DNA of 64,000 nt from Thalassolituus maritimus (GCF_900156675.1 NZ_FTOH01000009.1:1-64000); one strand, 5' to 3'; shown: positions 50,104-59,901, numbered from the stretch's first letter. Program-made: numbers and translations. Notes: generated from the sequence alone by a model not told the origin.

Positions 50104-50808
50104 ATGAGACAGCGGAAATCCTACCGGCAGGAATTATGGTTAGATGTCGCCGGAGAACAGGTAAAAGTACTGCTGAGTGCGTCCGTCCGGAAGTCGATTC
50201 GCCTGCAAGTGAACTCAGAAGGTGACGTTGATATCCGAGTGCCTGTCGGTACACCTAAGAGCGATGTACTGACCTTTGTACGTCGTCATGAAAGCTGGCT
50301 GAGCGAGCGCCGTGAGGCGGTGAAGGAACGCGATCGTAAGCGTGCGGCATCGGTCACTTTATATGGCCGTGAACTGCCCATTATGGAAAGTGCGCTAGGT
50401 GAATTTCTGGTCACTGATCAGCAAGTATGGATGCCACTGGAGTGGTCGCAGGAGAAACGCGACAAGGCGCTCGACAAATGGCAGCGAGAAGAAGCACGCC
50501 TCTGTTTCACGCGCTTAATCGAACAATGGTGGCCACGTTTCACCAAACCCGGCCGTGAGCGTCCCGTGTTGCGCGTAAAGCGGATGCGTACGCGTTGGGG
50601 CAGTCTCTCAAAGAAAGGCTACATCAACCTGAATCTGGCTCTTCTGTCGCTGCCTGAGGATCTTATTGAGCTGGTGGTTGTTCACGAGCTGTGTCACCTC
50701 GAGCATTTTGATCATGGCCCAGGGTTCAAAGCCTGTATGACATCTTGCTTACCGGACTGGCGTGCGCGCGACAAGCGAATCAATCAGGCAGGCCTGATGC
50801 TGCTTTAA
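50104..50808 (+). CDS. YgjP-like metallopeptidase (DUF45)
   Basis: This 234-residue cytosolic protein has the zinc motif HELCHLEHFDHGPGF, where HExxH and a third His bind the metal, and the upstream family motif RMRTRWGSLSKKGYINLNL. This is the SprT-like/DUF45 YgjP group, whose substrates are unknown. The start ATG has no clear ribosome site. It converges on the deacetylase gene. Confidence 0.9.
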   Translation: MRQRKSYRQELWLDVAGEQVKVLLSASVRKSIRLQVNSEGDVDIRVPVGTPKSDVLTFVRRHESWLSERREAVKERDRKRAASVTLYGRELPIMESALGEFLVTDQQVWMPLEWSQEKRDKALDKWQREEARLCFTRLIEQWWPRFTKPGRERPVLRVKRMRTRWGSLSKKGYINLNLALLSLPEDLIELVVVHELCHLEHFDHGPGFKACMTSCLPDWRARDKRINQAGLMLL

Positions 50809-50840
50809 GGTAGGCACCAGGTCACCTGCAATACTCTTTC

Positions 50841-51881
50841 TTATCGATTGCTGACGTCTGTGTTCACCCACAACTGCGAATACCAGTAGAAACGGCCAGG
50901 TTGGCTCAGACTGGGAGCAGTGCAGTTATAGCGGCCCCGGCCAGCGGTGATGGCATCCGGTTGCTGCATCTTCACGGTCATGGTTTTACCTTGGACAGAC
51001 GTTTCTATATCCAACTCTCCAGCGCCGGCGGCATAGCATTGCAGTTGCGCGGGCCTGAAGTCGTTCACATCAATAGTCAGTGTGAGTTCTGGTGGGTTAT
51101 TTTCCAGTACGGGGTCTCGCACCTGATCGGCTGAAATCGAAAACGGCAGGCTCATAAGCTTGGTCGCAAGAGTGTCTGTGTTGGCATACGCCCCTGAGGC
51201 CGGGAAGCGCGCTATGACCTGCGGATGAGCGCTCTGACCAACGGCGCCGCTCTGTTGACCGAAAGCAATGTAACCATGATCCTCCAGCCATTCGGCCATC
51301 TCCAGTGTGTACTCGCCGTAGGGATAGGCAAACATACGTGTTGATGATCCGGTCTCTGCTTTAATACGTGCTTCCGCTTGTTTGATTTCGTTTTCCCACC
51401 AGTCTTCGGCATCCTGACCTTCAGGGGTTTCCAGTAAGTAAGGGTGACTGCGTGTATGGTTGGCGATGACAGCTCCACCGTCTTTAATCTCGCGAAGCTG
51501 ATCCCAGGTCATCATGTCGGCGTATTTCTTATCTACCGGGTCCGTACTGGTGAACATAGTGAATGACCAGCCGCGTTTCTTAAGTTCTGGCCAGGCATTC
51601 TCGTAGACCGACAGATACGCATCATCGAACGTAATAGCAACGGCTCGTTCGGGTAAGGGCTCGCCGGTCATGATCGACTGGAGTGCTTCTTCGAGGTTCA
51701 CCACGGTCATGTTTTTTTCTTCCAGCAAGGTCATATGTTCGCGGAAGACCTCGGGTGTCACACTGGTAATGGCCGGGGTCGAAGCATTGACGTGGTGGTA
51801 CTGCAGGATCACCAGTGCGTTTGCCAGGCCCGGAAACAGGGCACTCATAATGAATACAGCAAAGATCAATCGGTGCGTCAT
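50841..51881 (-). CDS. Secreted polysaccharide deacetylase (NodB domain)
   Basis: The 346-residue protein has a signal peptide (MTHRLIFAVFIMSALFPGLA) and a NodB-type carbohydrate esterase 4 domain with QYHHVNA, AITFDDAY and NHTRSHP, which give the Asp and two His metal ligands. The C-terminal 110 residues are beta-rich and of unknown type. It probably removes acetyl groups from a cell-surface or secreted N-acetylglucosamine polymer. No polysaccharide synthase genes are adjacent, so the substrate is open. Confidence 0.87.
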   Translation of the reverse strand: MTHRLIFAVFIMSALFPGLANALVILQYHHVNASTPAITSVTPEVFREHMTLLEEKNMTVVNLEEALQSIMTGEPLPERAVAITFDDAYLSVYENAWPELKKRGWSFTMFTSTDPVDKKYADMMTWDQLREIKDGGAVIANHTRSHPYLLETPEGQDAEDWWENEIKQAEARIKAETGSSTRMFAYPYGEYTLEMAEWLEDHGYIAFGQQSGAVGQSAHPQVIARFPASGAYANTDTLATKLMSLPFSISADQVRDPVLENNPPELTLTIDVNDFRPAQLQCYAAGAGELDIETSVQGKTMTVKMQQPDAITAGRGRYNCTAPSLSQPGRFYWYSQLWVNTDVSNR

Positions 51882-51934
51882 AAGGTCCTCAGAGTTGGCT
51901 CTCTATTCGTAATAGCTTCTATCGTGGTCAGCTG

Positions 51935-52522
51935 TTAGCCGTGCCGATAGCGTAATCGTTGATAGGCGGAGCTGACTTTGCGGAAGGTCTCTGCGTCGCC
52001 GCCTTTGTCTGGATGATGCTGACTCGCCAGCCGTCGGTATTGCTGTCGGATGGTACTGAGATCTACCGGAGGCGTCAGCTCAAGCACTGCCAGATCATTG
52101 TCGTAATGTTCTGGTATGACCATGCGCTGCCAGAAATCGTTCAACAGGGCATCGACGCTGGCCTGATCTGTATCCAGATTGTTCAGATCGAGGTAATACC
52201 CAGCGAGTGCATCGTGTTGGTCGGGCAGGTCGCTCCCGCTGTCGGTTTTTAAAGGAACGAGTCCGATATCCAGTGCACTGATCTGAAGGTAACCCCGCGC
52301 ATCCTCAAGCCAACGATTTCGCAATCGATACAGGGCATGCATGACGATGAAGTTAGCCCGGAAAAGAGTCATAGAATCGCTCAGGGCATCTTCACGAAAT
52401 ATGCCTTGCTCTGGGGCCTGTAACCACCGGATCAGTTCGTATTCCGGGCACCGGTGTCCATCGGCAAGGTAAGTCGCTAAAAGATCGGTGACCAGATTGA
52501 GAGTGTCTTCTTCCATGCACAC
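51935..52522 (-). CDS. DnaJ-related protein with C-terminal J domain
   Basis: The 195-residue protein has an N-terminal DNAJ-related domain (about 5-130) and a J domain at the C-terminus with IRQQYRRLASQHHPDKGG and the essential HPD. It should stimulate an Hsp70 ATPase. Having the J domain last is characteristic of this group. Clients are unknown. The next gene in the same direction begins 22 bases downstream of its start side at 52545. Confidence 0.85.
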   Translation of the reverse strand: MCMEEDTLNLVTDLLATYLADGHRCPEYELIRWLQAPEQGIFREDALSDSMTLFRANFIVMHALYRLRNRWLEDARGYLQISALDIGLVPLKTDSGSDLPDQHDALAGYYLDLNNLDTDQASVDALLNDFWQRMVIPEHYDNDLAVLELTPPVDLSTIRQQYRRLASQHHPDKGGDAETFRKVSSAYQRLRYRHG

Positions 52523-52544
52523 AAGTTAGCACAGAGAGGCGCGG

Positions 52545-52814
52545 TCAGCTTCTTCTATCCGGGTCGGTTTCTTCAATCACGCGCCGGACGAACCCGGGCA
52601 GTCGTGGACTGATGTGATTCAGACGCTGAGAGGTAATGGGGTAGCGTCGGCGAATGCGCTTCAGATAGCGTGCAAGTGCGGGGATTGCCGGCACGAGCAG
52701 CGAAACGCCAAGGATGATCATCAGTAAACCAACGGGTACAGGCAATGGTAGAACGAGTAGACCGGCAACGATCAGTAGGGCGCCGCCGACAAGAGTTACA
52801 CTGCGTCGGATCAT
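52545..52814 (-). CDS. Small PGPGW-like membrane protein
   Basis: The 89-residue product has two hydrophobic segments, the first with GGALLIVAGLLVLPLPVPVG and the second with LLMIILGVSLLVPAIPAL, followed by a basic tail. A Leu-Pro-x-Pro turn between two helices is the PGPGW-type layout. Function is unknown. The J-domain gene lies just downstream (22 bases). Confidence 0.6.
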   Translation of the reverse strand: MIRRSVTLVGGALLIVAGLLVLPLPVPVGLLMIILGVSLLVPAIPALARYLKRIRRRYPITSQRLNHISPRLPGFVRRVIEETDPDRRS

Positions 52815-52894
52815 TAGTTATGCTTTAGAAAAGCCTCAAAGGGCGCGTGCAAGTAGTGTGTGCGCTCAAACTACTGACCAGATGTTGCAATACG

Positions 52895-53431
52895 ATGACC
52901 GAAAATAAAAAGCCGCTGCCGCGCCGGGCGCACCTGATTACACCGGGCGGGCTGAAAGCTCTTGAAGACGAGCACGATTTTTTATGGCGCCGCGAACGCC
53001 CGAAGGTAACCCAGGAGGTCTCTGACGCGGCTAAGCTCGGAGACCGCTCCGAGAACGCTGAATATATTTACGGTAAAAAGCGCCTGAGACAGATTGATAG
53101 TCGTCTTAGGTTTCTCGGCAAGCGTATTGAGGCAGTCACCGTAGTCGATCGCCCGCCCACAGATCTGGATAAGGTTTTCTTCGGTGCCTGGATCGAACTG
53201 GAAGACGAAGAGGGCGAGATCCTGCGTTACCGGATTGTCGGGGAAGATGAGATCGACTTGCCGCATGGTTATATCAGTGTCGATGCGCCGCTGGCCCGCG
53301 GCTTAATCGGTAAGTTCGTTGATGATGAGGTGACGGTGCGTCTGCCGAAAGGTGAGACGACGTACTTTATTGCTAAAGTACAGTACGAGCGGCCTGACTG
53401 GGATAAGCGGCCCACACCCGAGTTCTCGTAA
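52895..53431 (+). CDS. greB: Transcription elongation factor GreB
   Basis: This 178-residue protein rescues backtracked RNA polymerase by stimulating transcript cleavage. The N-terminal coiled coil carries the acidic tip DAAKLGDRSENAEY, and KKRLRQIDSRLRFLGKRI distinguishes GreB from GreA; the C-terminal domain is FKBP-like. The frame is open from 52847, but ATG 52895 (MTENKKPLP) is the likely start. Confidence 0.95.
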   Translation: MTENKKPLPRRAHLITPGGLKALEDEHDFLWRRERPKVTQEVSDAAKLGDRSENAEYIYGKKRLRQIDSRLRFLGKRIEAVTVVDRPPTDLDKVFFGAWIELEDEEGEILRYRIVGEDEIDLPHGYISVDAPLARGLIGKFVDDEVTVRLPKGETTYFIAKVQYERPDWDKRPTPEFS

Positions 53432-53495
53432 GTGATCCCCGTACGGGAATATGACGCACGGGCAGGTATGAACTAGTCTTGAGCAAAGGAGGTGC

Positions 53496-53987
53496 ATGAT
53501 GATGCAACGATGGCTGCTTACGCTGCTCGCTATACCGGCACTGGCTCTGGCCGATAATCACGTGGATCACGGTTCAGATTCGAACCCAGATACTAAAGAT
53601 GCGCTGTCAGAAGCCTATGTGATGCCGGTCTGGGTCGATGCTGTGACTCAGGTTTGCCCATGGAAATCGGAAGATGCTGAAGGCTATATTCGTCTGATCC
53701 GTAAACAGAACGACGATGGCAGTCACGGGCTGTTCGTACAATGGCTAAGAAAGGGTATTGCAGGAGCTCCGACGGCTGCGGTATCTACGCTGGCCGTCGA
53801 GTCTCTCGAAAAAGACTATCTGGTCAGAATTGAAATGCCGCAGCCGACACTGGCTCGTGATGCTTGCCGCCTGAAGGCGATGGCCGAAGATATGATGAAT
53901 GAGCGACGTTATGAATTTGACCTGCTACTCCGTGGTCCCGGCGACATGCAGGTCAATATTACGCGTATGCTTGGCGGCGGAGTCTGA
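53496..53987 (+). CDS. Small periplasmic protein, unknown function
   Basis: The 163-residue product has a signal peptide (MMMQRWLLTLLAIPALALA, cleavage after residue 19), a His/Asp-rich mature N-terminus (DNHVDHGSDSN) and two later cysteines (QVCPWK and DACRLK). AAGGAGG lies before the ATG. No family was recognised. It converges on ttcA with five bases between. The His-rich start could bind metal. Confidence 0.6.
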   Translation: MMMQRWLLTLLAIPALALADNHVDHGSDSNPDTKDALSEAYVMPVWVDAVTQVCPWKSEDAEGYIRLIRKQNDDGSHGLFVQWLRKGIAGAPTAAVSTLAVESLEKDYLVRIEMPQPTLARDACRLKAMAEDMMNERRYEFDLLLRGPGDMQVNITRMLGGGV

Positions 53988-53992
53988 GCGGG

Positions 53993-54955
53993 TCAGTCGT
54001 CCGATGCCAGAAGGTCAATGCGGGCACCGAGGTGGCTCTTATCCTGCTCATCCTGCAGGCCTTCGAAGTTCCACAGTTCGCGATCGCCCAGCTGTGATGG
54101 CGCAACGTTACAGACAGCGGCAAAGATGTTTTCACTGCGCCCTGGTTGTTCTTTTTCCCACTGAGCCAGCATTCCTTTGATGTTCTGACGCTGCAGGTTT
54201 TCCTGAGAACCACACAGGTTGCATGGAATGATCGGGAATTCTTTCTCGATGGCAAACTTCTCAATGTCTTTTTCTTTGCAGTACGCCAGAGGACGGATGA
54301 GAACGTGTTTTTTGTCGTCGCTGAGCAGCTTGGGCGGCATGGCCTTGAGTTTGCCCCCGTGAAACATATTCAGAAACAGAGTTTCGATAATGTCGTCACG
54401 GTGATGACCCAATGCAATCTTGTTGGCGCCAATGGATTCCGCATAGCCATACAGAGTACCGCGGCGTAGTCGTGAGCACAGGCCGCAGGTGGTTTTTCCT
54501 TCAGGGATGATCTCTTTAACGACGCTGTAGGTGTCTTTCTCGATGATATGGTAGGGCACGCCCACCTGTTCAAGGTAAGCTGGCAGGATGTGCTCAGGGA
54601 AGCCTGGCTGCTTCTGATCCATATTGACGGCGATCAGTTCGAAGTTGACGGGCGCGCTCTTTTGCAGGCTCATCAGAATTTCCAGCATGGTGTAAGAGTC
54701 CTTACCACCCGACAGACACACCATGATTTTGTCACCGTCTTCAATCATCCGGTAATCTTCGATGGCTTTGCCAACGTTACGACGAAGGCGCTTCTGGAGC
54801 TTGTTGAATTCGGTTCTGGATTTGCGTTCAGCTTGATTGGCTGCAGCTTCAGTAGCTTCTGTAGATAGCTCAGCGGCCGCTGGATCGAAGATCTCAGGCT
54901 TATAGCCTTCTTCAGGTTGCGAAACAGCAGATTCAGACACGTTCAATTCAGACAT
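53993..54955 (-). CDS. ttcA: tRNA 2-thiocytidine biosynthesis protein TtcA
   Basis: This 320-residue enzyme thiolates C32 of certain tRNAs. It has the PP-loop SGGKDS (82-87) and the cysteines of its Fe-S cluster in CGLC (157, 160) and CNLC (245, 248). [15 protein letters not shown] is diagnostic. The start is taken at 54955 (MSELNVSES); an ATG four codons earlier is possible. An N-terminal extension of about 45 residues precedes the catalytic core. Confidence 0.95.
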   Translation of the reverse strand: MSELNVSESAVSQPEEGYKPEIFDPAAAELSTEATEAAANQAERKSRTEFNKLQKRLRRNVGKAIEDYRMIEDGDKIMVCLSGGKDSYTMLEILMSLQKSAPVNFELIAVNMDQKQPGFPEHILPAYLEQVGVPYHIIEKDTYSVVKEIIPEGKTTCGLCSRLRRGTLYGYAESIGANKIALGHHRDDIIETLFLNMFHGGKLKAMPPKLLSDDKKHVLIRPLAYCKEKDIEKFAIEKEFPIIPCNLCGSQENLQRQNIKGMLAQWEKEQPGRSENIFAAVCNVAPSQLGDRELWNFEGLQDEQDKSHLGARIDLLASDD

Positions 54956-55011
54956 ACAACACCCCATGCGTAGGGTGCGCTTTATATCAGAATGCGGTGC
55001 TTATATAAACA

Positions 55012-55506
55012 TCAGGCCACCGCGTCACTGGATTCAACCAGTTCTTCATAGCGCTGTACGAAGTCCTGTACGGTCAGGTCGTCACGGGTGTGATAACAGT
55101 TTTTCCAGAGCGTTGCCAGATGCAGCACACTGGCGCCACGGGGCAGAGTGAACTGAGGGTGGCGAACGTAGGCGAGCCAGGTAACAGCGGTCGCATAGGC
55201 GAGGTTTGTTGTTAGTTCAGCGTGCGGGTTCTCCAGGAATTCCCGTTGGCTGGCAATGCCTCGCACTTTACTGGCCAGTTCTGGCCGCTCTGCAAGATAG
55301 TCATCCCAGATATGCCGGTGCGTCAGGCCGTGCAGCCGGTAAATACCTGATGTGCGCTGCCCCTCTGTTTTCAGGAATGAGCCCAGCTCAGACTCGATAG
55401 CCGCAGTGCCTAACAGCAGGAGCTCTGCGTCGGCGCTGTAGGCTTCCAGTTTCTGCAGTGTCGGACGAATAACGTACGTCCGGAAATCATCAGCATCTAT
55501 ACCCAT
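55012..55506 (-). CDS. Hypothetical protein with an E-S-E-x-G motif
   Basis: The 164-residue product starts at ATG 55506 with GGAG six bases before it. Residues 20-40 read LLLLGTAAIESELGSFLK, in which AIES-LG resembles the catalytic-Glu segment of lysozyme-like or phage-type endolysins. No signal peptide is seen. Similar proteins may be phage-related, but I cannot assign a family. It lies between ttcA and fnr, all on the minus strand. Confidence 0.55.
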   Translation of the reverse strand: MGIDADDFRTYVIRPTLQKLEAYSADAELLLLGTAAIESELGSFLKTEGQRTSGIYRLHGLTHRHIWDDYLAERPELASKVRGIASQREFLENPHAELTTNLAYATAVTWLAYVRHPQFTLPRGASVLHLATLWKNCYHTRDDLTVQDFVQRYEELVESSDAVA

Positions 55507-55711
55507 CAGAAACTCCAGAGGGTGTAATTTTGGCAGTCTCAATAACATCAGCAATAAGCGTACCTGAATAGCTGCCGGTATAGGCAACGCCTGTTATCAG
55601 ATGTTTACTCAATAGTACTGCCCAGTACGTTAAGCATAGTGATGCAGGTCTCAGGGGGAAGCAAATATTTGCGCACTGTGACCAATGTCTGATATTGCGA
55701 GCGAAAAGAGG

Positions 55712-55734
55712 ATGAGCACGGTCCGTGTGCTCAT
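55712..55734 (-). terminator. Possible terminator of fnr
   Basis: ATGAGCAC and GTGCTCAT form an 8-bp stem with a 7-base loop, 27 bases after the fnr stop codon. On the minus strand it is followed by CCTCTTTTC, a short T-rich stretch. It would close the ccoG-fnr cluster. Confidence 0.55.
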
Positions 55735-55760
55735 TGGGATGCTAAAAGCCAGAATCTAAT

Positions 55761-56531
55761 TTAGCTTTCAGCCTGATGCAGACACTCATCGTTGGCGCGT
55801 GTCAGTCCCGCGAGATCATACAGGGTATCGCTGTCTTTCAGGATGATTTCTTTGCCCTGAGTTTCGATCAGTTCGTTTTTCTGGAAACGAGTAAATACAC
55901 GGCTGATGGTTTCTACTGCCAGGCCCAGGTAGTTGCTGATGTCGACACGAGACATGGGAAGGCGGAAGTGAGTCGCTGAGAATCCACGGCGTTGATAACG
56001 TTGCGAAATATCCAATAGAAAAGAGGCAACGCGTTCTTCAGCGTTCTTTTTACTTAAAAGCAGCATCATGTTCTGGTCGTGACGGATTTCAGTGCCCATG
56101 GTGGTCATCAGCTGACGACGCAAATCAGGTAGCTCATCCGCCAGTTGTTCAAGCTGCTGCAACGGAATTTCACATACTGTTGTGGTTTCGAGGGCTTTTG
56201 CTGTCAGCGGGTAGGTCCCGGCGTTGTAGCCAGATAGACCAATTAACTCGCTGGCGAGGTGGAAACCTGTGATCTGTTCTTCGCCGTTACTTGCCAGGGT
56301 GTATGTTTTCAGTGCGCCGGTACGAACCGCAAATACAGACTGAAATTCCGTGCCTTGCTGAAACAGCAGTTGGCCTTTCTGGATCGGGCGGCCGCGGCGA
56401 ATGATGTCGTCGAGGCGCTCCATATCACTTTCGGTCAGAGAGAGTGGCAGACACAGAGCATTCAGTGAGCAGGTCTGACAATGAGGCTGTGCTCCACGCA
56501 GAGGAGCATTAACTGACGTTTTCATAGGCAA
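55761..56531 (-). CDS. fnr: Oxygen-sensing regulator Fnr/Anr
   Basis: This 256-residue CRP/FNR-family regulator carries a [4Fe-4S] cluster on C18, C21, C27 and C120 and is active when oxygen is low. The recognition helix has VETISR (E207, S210, R211), which reads the TTGAT half-site. Gammaproteobacterial Anr proteins activate cbb3 oxidase genes. It sits at the end of the ccoG-H-I-S-safE series, 22 bases after safE, so it is probably co-transcribed with the assembly genes. The FNR box before ompW is a likely target in this window. Confidence 0.95.
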   Translation of the reverse strand: MPMKTSVNAPLRGAQPHCQTCSLNALCLPLSLTESDMERLDDIIRRGRPIQKGQLLFQQGTEFQSVFAVRTGALKTYTLASNGEEQITGFHLASELIGLSGYNAGTYPLTAKALETTTVCEIPLQQLEQLADELPDLRRQLMTTMGTEIRHDQNMMLLLSKKNAEERVASFLLDISQRYQRRGFSATHFRLPMSRVDISNYLGLAVETISRVFTRFQKNELIETQGKEIILKDSDTLYDLAGLTRANDECLHQAES

Positions 56532-56553
56532 GAACGATCTCTAAAACTTTAGA

Positions 56554-57231
56554 TCAAGCGGCTGCGAACATGGCTGGATGCCACACGGAGGCCAAAGTCC
56601 AGCAACCATAACCGATCAATAATAGGCCCGCAATATTTCGCGCCCACTGGTGACGAATAATGTTCATCACGGATGCAGACGCCAGCCCAGCAGACAAAAT
56701 AGCGGGAAAGGTCCCCAGACCAAAAACAAACATAGTCAGAGCCCCCATGGCGGGCTGCCCATTGGCTGCTACCCAGCTCAGAGTGCTGTATATGAGCCCA
56801 CACGGCAACCACCCCCATAACATACCGAGAAGCCACTGGCTGGCGGGGTCTGAACGGCCCAGGCGTTTCTGGGCGTGGGGTTGAATTCTGCGCCAGAACA
56901 GTTGGCCAATTTGCTCAATGCGGGTGAGCCACAGTGCCCAGCGCGCGACGTATAGCCCCATCAATATCAGCATGACGCCTGCAATTGAACGTAGTGTGAT
57001 CATCAGAGCTTCGTGCAGACTGGACAGCCACAGCCCGAGACTACCGACGATCAGGCCTGCGAGGGTATAACTGGTGATGCGGCCCAAATTGAACAGTAAC
57101 GAAGCCCGGACTCTGTGCTGGGTGTCGAGTTGCCCAGCTGCCGCGGCAACTCCGCCACACATGACCAGGCAATGGCTGGCGCCAAATAAGCCTAGAAGGA
57201 GCGCGGTAAGAAGGGATAAGGGTTCAGTCAT
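56554..57231 (-). CDS. SafE/TauE-family membrane protein of the cco assembly cluster
   Basis: The 225-residue inner-membrane protein has about six helices and starts MTEPLSLLTALLLGLFGASH, then CLVMCGG. The SHC-x2-MCGG motif in the first helix is typical of the SafE/TauE-like proteins that accompany cbb3 assembly genes and could bind copper. A sulfite-export role is only annotation by family. The start at 57231 overlaps the ccoS end by eight bases; the frame is open to 57288. It is followed after 22 bases by fnr. Confidence 0.8.
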   Translation of the reverse strand: MTEPLSLLTALLLGLFGASHCLVMCGGVAAAAGQLDTQHRVRASLLFNLGRITSYTLAGLIVGSLGLWLSSLHEALMITLRSIAGVMLILMGLYVARWALWLTRIEQIGQLFWRRIQPHAQKRLGRSDPASQWLLGMLWGWLPCGLIYSTLSWVAANGQPAMGALTMFVFGLGTFPAILSAGLASASVMNIIRHQWARNIAGLLLIGYGCWTLASVWHPAMFAAA

Positions 57232-57457
57232 TCTTGGATTTTTCGGGCTCGCCGTCTGACTCTGAATCCGCGTCTGAATCGGTCTCAACGCTATCTTCGC
57301 GGCGCTCGTTCAGGTACTCATCGTCGTCGAAGAGTATTTTATGCGCGGGCGAATCGAGGTCATCAAACTGGCCGCCTTTCACAGCCCAGAAGAAGATGGC
57401 AACTGCAATGGCGAGCAGAGCAATCGACAGGGGAACCAGTACGTAAATAATATCCAT
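57224..57457 (-). CDS. ccoS: Cbb3 oxidase maturation protein CcoS
   Basis: The 77-residue product has one membrane helix (LVPLSIALLAIAVAIFFWAV) followed by KGGQFDDLDSPAHKILFDDD, the CcoS signature. CcoS is needed for cofactor insertion into the cbb3 oxidase. The C-terminal tail is Asp/Ser/Glu-rich. It starts two bases after the ccoI stop and overlaps the next gene. Confidence 0.92.
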   Translation of the reverse strand: MDIIYVLVPLSIALLAIAVAIFFWAVKGGQFDDLDSPAHKILFDDDEYLNERREDSVETDSDADSESDGEPEKSKND

Positions 57458-57459
57458 GA

Positions 57460-59901
57460 TCAGCTCTCAGCAGTAAGTGCAGGTGGGCGACGGGTCAGTC
57501 GCAGAGCATTCAGAACGACAAGTAGGGAGCTGAATGACATGCCAATGGCCGCGGCCCAGGGCGGAACCAGACCGGCCGCCGCAAGTGGTAACGCTATCAG
57601 GTTGTATAGTAACGCCCAACCGATGTTCTGACGAATGACATTGCGGGTTTTGTGGGAGACTGATAACGCATCAGCAATGACTTCAAGGCGACCATTCGTC
57701 AGCAGGGTATCTGCATTGGTTTTCGCCAGATCTGTGGCTTCATTCACAGCAAGAGAAACATCTGCGCCCGCAAGCACTGGAACGTCATTTATACCATCTC
57801 CTACCATAAGAACGGTATCGCCCTGTTTTTGCCACTCGCGCACAATCGCCAGCTTATCCTCAGGGCTGAGGCCATTGCGCACGTCTGGAATACTGAGTTC
57901 GTCAGCGACGAGTGTCGCAGACCTTGAAGGATCGCCGGTCAGCAGTGCGACTTCAATACCACGGGTTTTCAATGTTTCAATTAATGGGCCTGCGCTGCGG
58001 CGCACGGTATCGTTCAGAAGAAACCAGGCCAGGGGCTGCTTATCATCGGCAAGCAGTAACCACTGCCCCGATGCGCTATCTGGCGGCAGAATTCCCTCCG
58101 GCCAGACGAAATCCGGGCGACCAAAACGGAATCTGTAGCCATCAACCTGACCACTGACGCCCTGACTCGGGTGGTGCTGAATATCTTCGGTAGGTAGGAC
58201 CGGGTAGTGACGGAAGGCTTTCGCAATCGGGTGGCTGGCATGTTGTTCAAGAGATGCGACTACCGAGGCCAGAGTATCCTGATCCAGCTCGAGGTTATCT
58301 TCTGTACCGCCCGCAACAGGGCGGACTTCCGTCAGTGTCAGGTGCCCCAGAGTCAGGGTGCCTGTTTTATCGAACACTACGCGGTTCACTGACTGCAGGG
58401 TTTCCAGAACATGGCCTTTACTGATTAATAGTCCGCGCTCGCGCAGCGCCGTTGTTGCCGCTGTCAGGGTGGTTGGCGTAGCAAGTGACAGGGCACATGG
58501 GCAGGTAACGACGAGAACAGAGAGTGCGATAAAGAAGGCATGGGCGTTGCCCTGAAACATCCAGTAGCTGAACACCGACGCAGAGATAATCAGAACCGCG
58601 GCAACGAAACGGCTGGCGATGCTATCGGCTATAAGAGCAACTTTTGGCTTCTCCTGCTGCGCACGATCCATCAGTCGAACGATGGTTGATAGCTGCGCAT
58701 CGGCGCCGGTGGCCGTGACTTCCATGACGAGTGGGCTTTCGACGTTAATAGTACCGCCGATCAGTGTGTCACCGGCTTGCTTGTTCAGTGGCATATACTC
58801 GCCCGTCAGTGCTGATTCGTCGACGGTGCTTTGTCCTTCAATCACCACGCCATCCGCGGGGACTGGATACCCTGGCTTCAGGAGCAGGCGGTCGCCGGTT
58901 GAAATGTCGCCAGCGGCAATGATTTCTTCACCATCCTGCGTTTGTTTCATCGCCACATTCGGCAGAAGTGTCATCAGGTTGTTGCCTGCTTTACCCATTC
59001 GATGACGGGCGCGCATCTCCAGAAAACGTCCGAGCAGCAGCAGGAATGTGAACATACAGACAGAGTCGAAATAAACTTCAATGCCCTGGTTGAACGTGCT
59101 CCAGATACTGGCGCAGAAAGCGAGAATAATCGCCAGCGACACAGGCACATCCATGGTCAGGTGGCGTGTCTTTAAATCGCGTATCGCCGCATCAAAGAAC
59201 GGTCGGGCGCTGTATAGCACGACCGGCAAGGTCAGAATCATTGACGCGAAGCGCATAAATACTTCGTACTGCTCTGCCATGCCTGCATACAGGGGCACCG
59301 CAAGCATCATCACCTGCATCATGCCTATACCGGCGACGGCGAGCCGCCGGATCGCTTTCTTGCCCTCACGCTCGCGCTGCGCGTCGTCTTCCGTTGATGA
59401 AAACGGTGCGGCTTTGTAGCCGAGGCGATAGATGGCTTCGAATATCTGGGAGAGCGCGATGTCGGTGCTATTCCAGGCAACGACAAGACGATGGTTCGAG
59501 AGGTTCAGTGTCGCCCGTTCGACACCTTTGAGTTGATTAATTCTGTGCTCAATCAACCAGGCACAGGCGGCACAACTGATTCCGTCGATAATCAGTGTCG
59601 CTTCTTTCTGCTCTCCCTGCGTTGCAACAAACTGCTTCTGCAAGGCTTCGCTGTCATACAGGCTGAGAGACTCGCGAGCGGTCAGGACTTCATCGTCTTC
59701 GTTCGCAGGCGATATCTGTGGGAGTTCTGTGCGGTGGCGATAGTAATCTTTAAGACCAGAAGCAACGATGGTTTCGGCCACGGCTTTACAGCCTGGGCAG
59801 CACATGGGTTCTTCTTTACCATCGATGATGGCTGTCCACTGCTGACCTGCTTTCAGCGGTTCACCGCAGTGAAAGCAGGGCGTGCGAAGGCTTTGCGTCA
59901 T
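57460..59901 (-). CDS. ccoI: Copper-translocating P-type ATPase CcoI
   Basis: This 813-residue protein delivers copper for cbb3 oxidase assembly. N-terminal cysteines lie in CFHC (9-12) and MCCPGC (34-38), then an HMA domain with GISCAAC (C110, C113). The ATPase part has CPCALSLATP near 467, DKTGTLT near 511 with the phosphorylated Asp, and VGDGINDVPVLAGAD. Length and the extra N-terminal Cys domain fit CcoI/FixI. It overlaps ccoH by four bases and is followed by ccoS. Confidence 0.94.
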   Translation of the reverse strand: MTQSLRTPCFHCGEPLKAGQQWTAIIDGKEEPMCCPGCKAVAETIVASGLKDYYRHRTELPQISPANEDDEVLTARESLSLYDSEALQKQFVATQGEQKEATLIIDGISCAACAWLIEHRINQLKGVERATLNLSNHRLVVAWNSTDIALSQIFEAIYRLGYKAAPFSSTEDDAQREREGKKAIRRLAVAGIGMMQVMMLAVPLYAGMAEQYEVFMRFASMILTLPVVLYSARPFFDAAIRDLKTRHLTMDVPVSLAIILAFCASIWSTFNQGIEVYFDSVCMFTFLLLLGRFLEMRARHRMGKAGNNLMTLLPNVAMKQTQDGEEIIAAGDISTGDRLLLKPGYPVPADGVVIEGQSTVDESALTGEYMPLNKQAGDTLIGGTINVESPLVMEVTATGADAQLSTIVRLMDRAQQEKPKVALIADSIASRFVAAVLIISASVFSYWMFQGNAHAFFIALSVLVVTCPCALSLATPTTLTAATTALRERGLLISKGHVLETLQSVNRVVFDKTGTLTLGHLTLTEVRPVAGGTEDNLELDQDTLASVVASLEQHASHPIAKAFRHYPVLPTEDIQHHPSQGVSGQVDGYRFRFGRPDFVWPEGILPPDSASGQWLLLADDKQPLAWFLLNDTVRRSAGPLIETLKTRGIEVALLTGDPSRSATLVADELSIPDVRNGLSPEDKLAIVREWQKQGDTVLMVGDGINDVPVLAGADVSLAVNEATDLAKTNADTLLTNGRLEVIADALSVSHKTRNVIRQNIGWALLYNLIALPLAAAGLVPPWAAAIGMSFSSLLVVLNALRLTRRPPALTAES

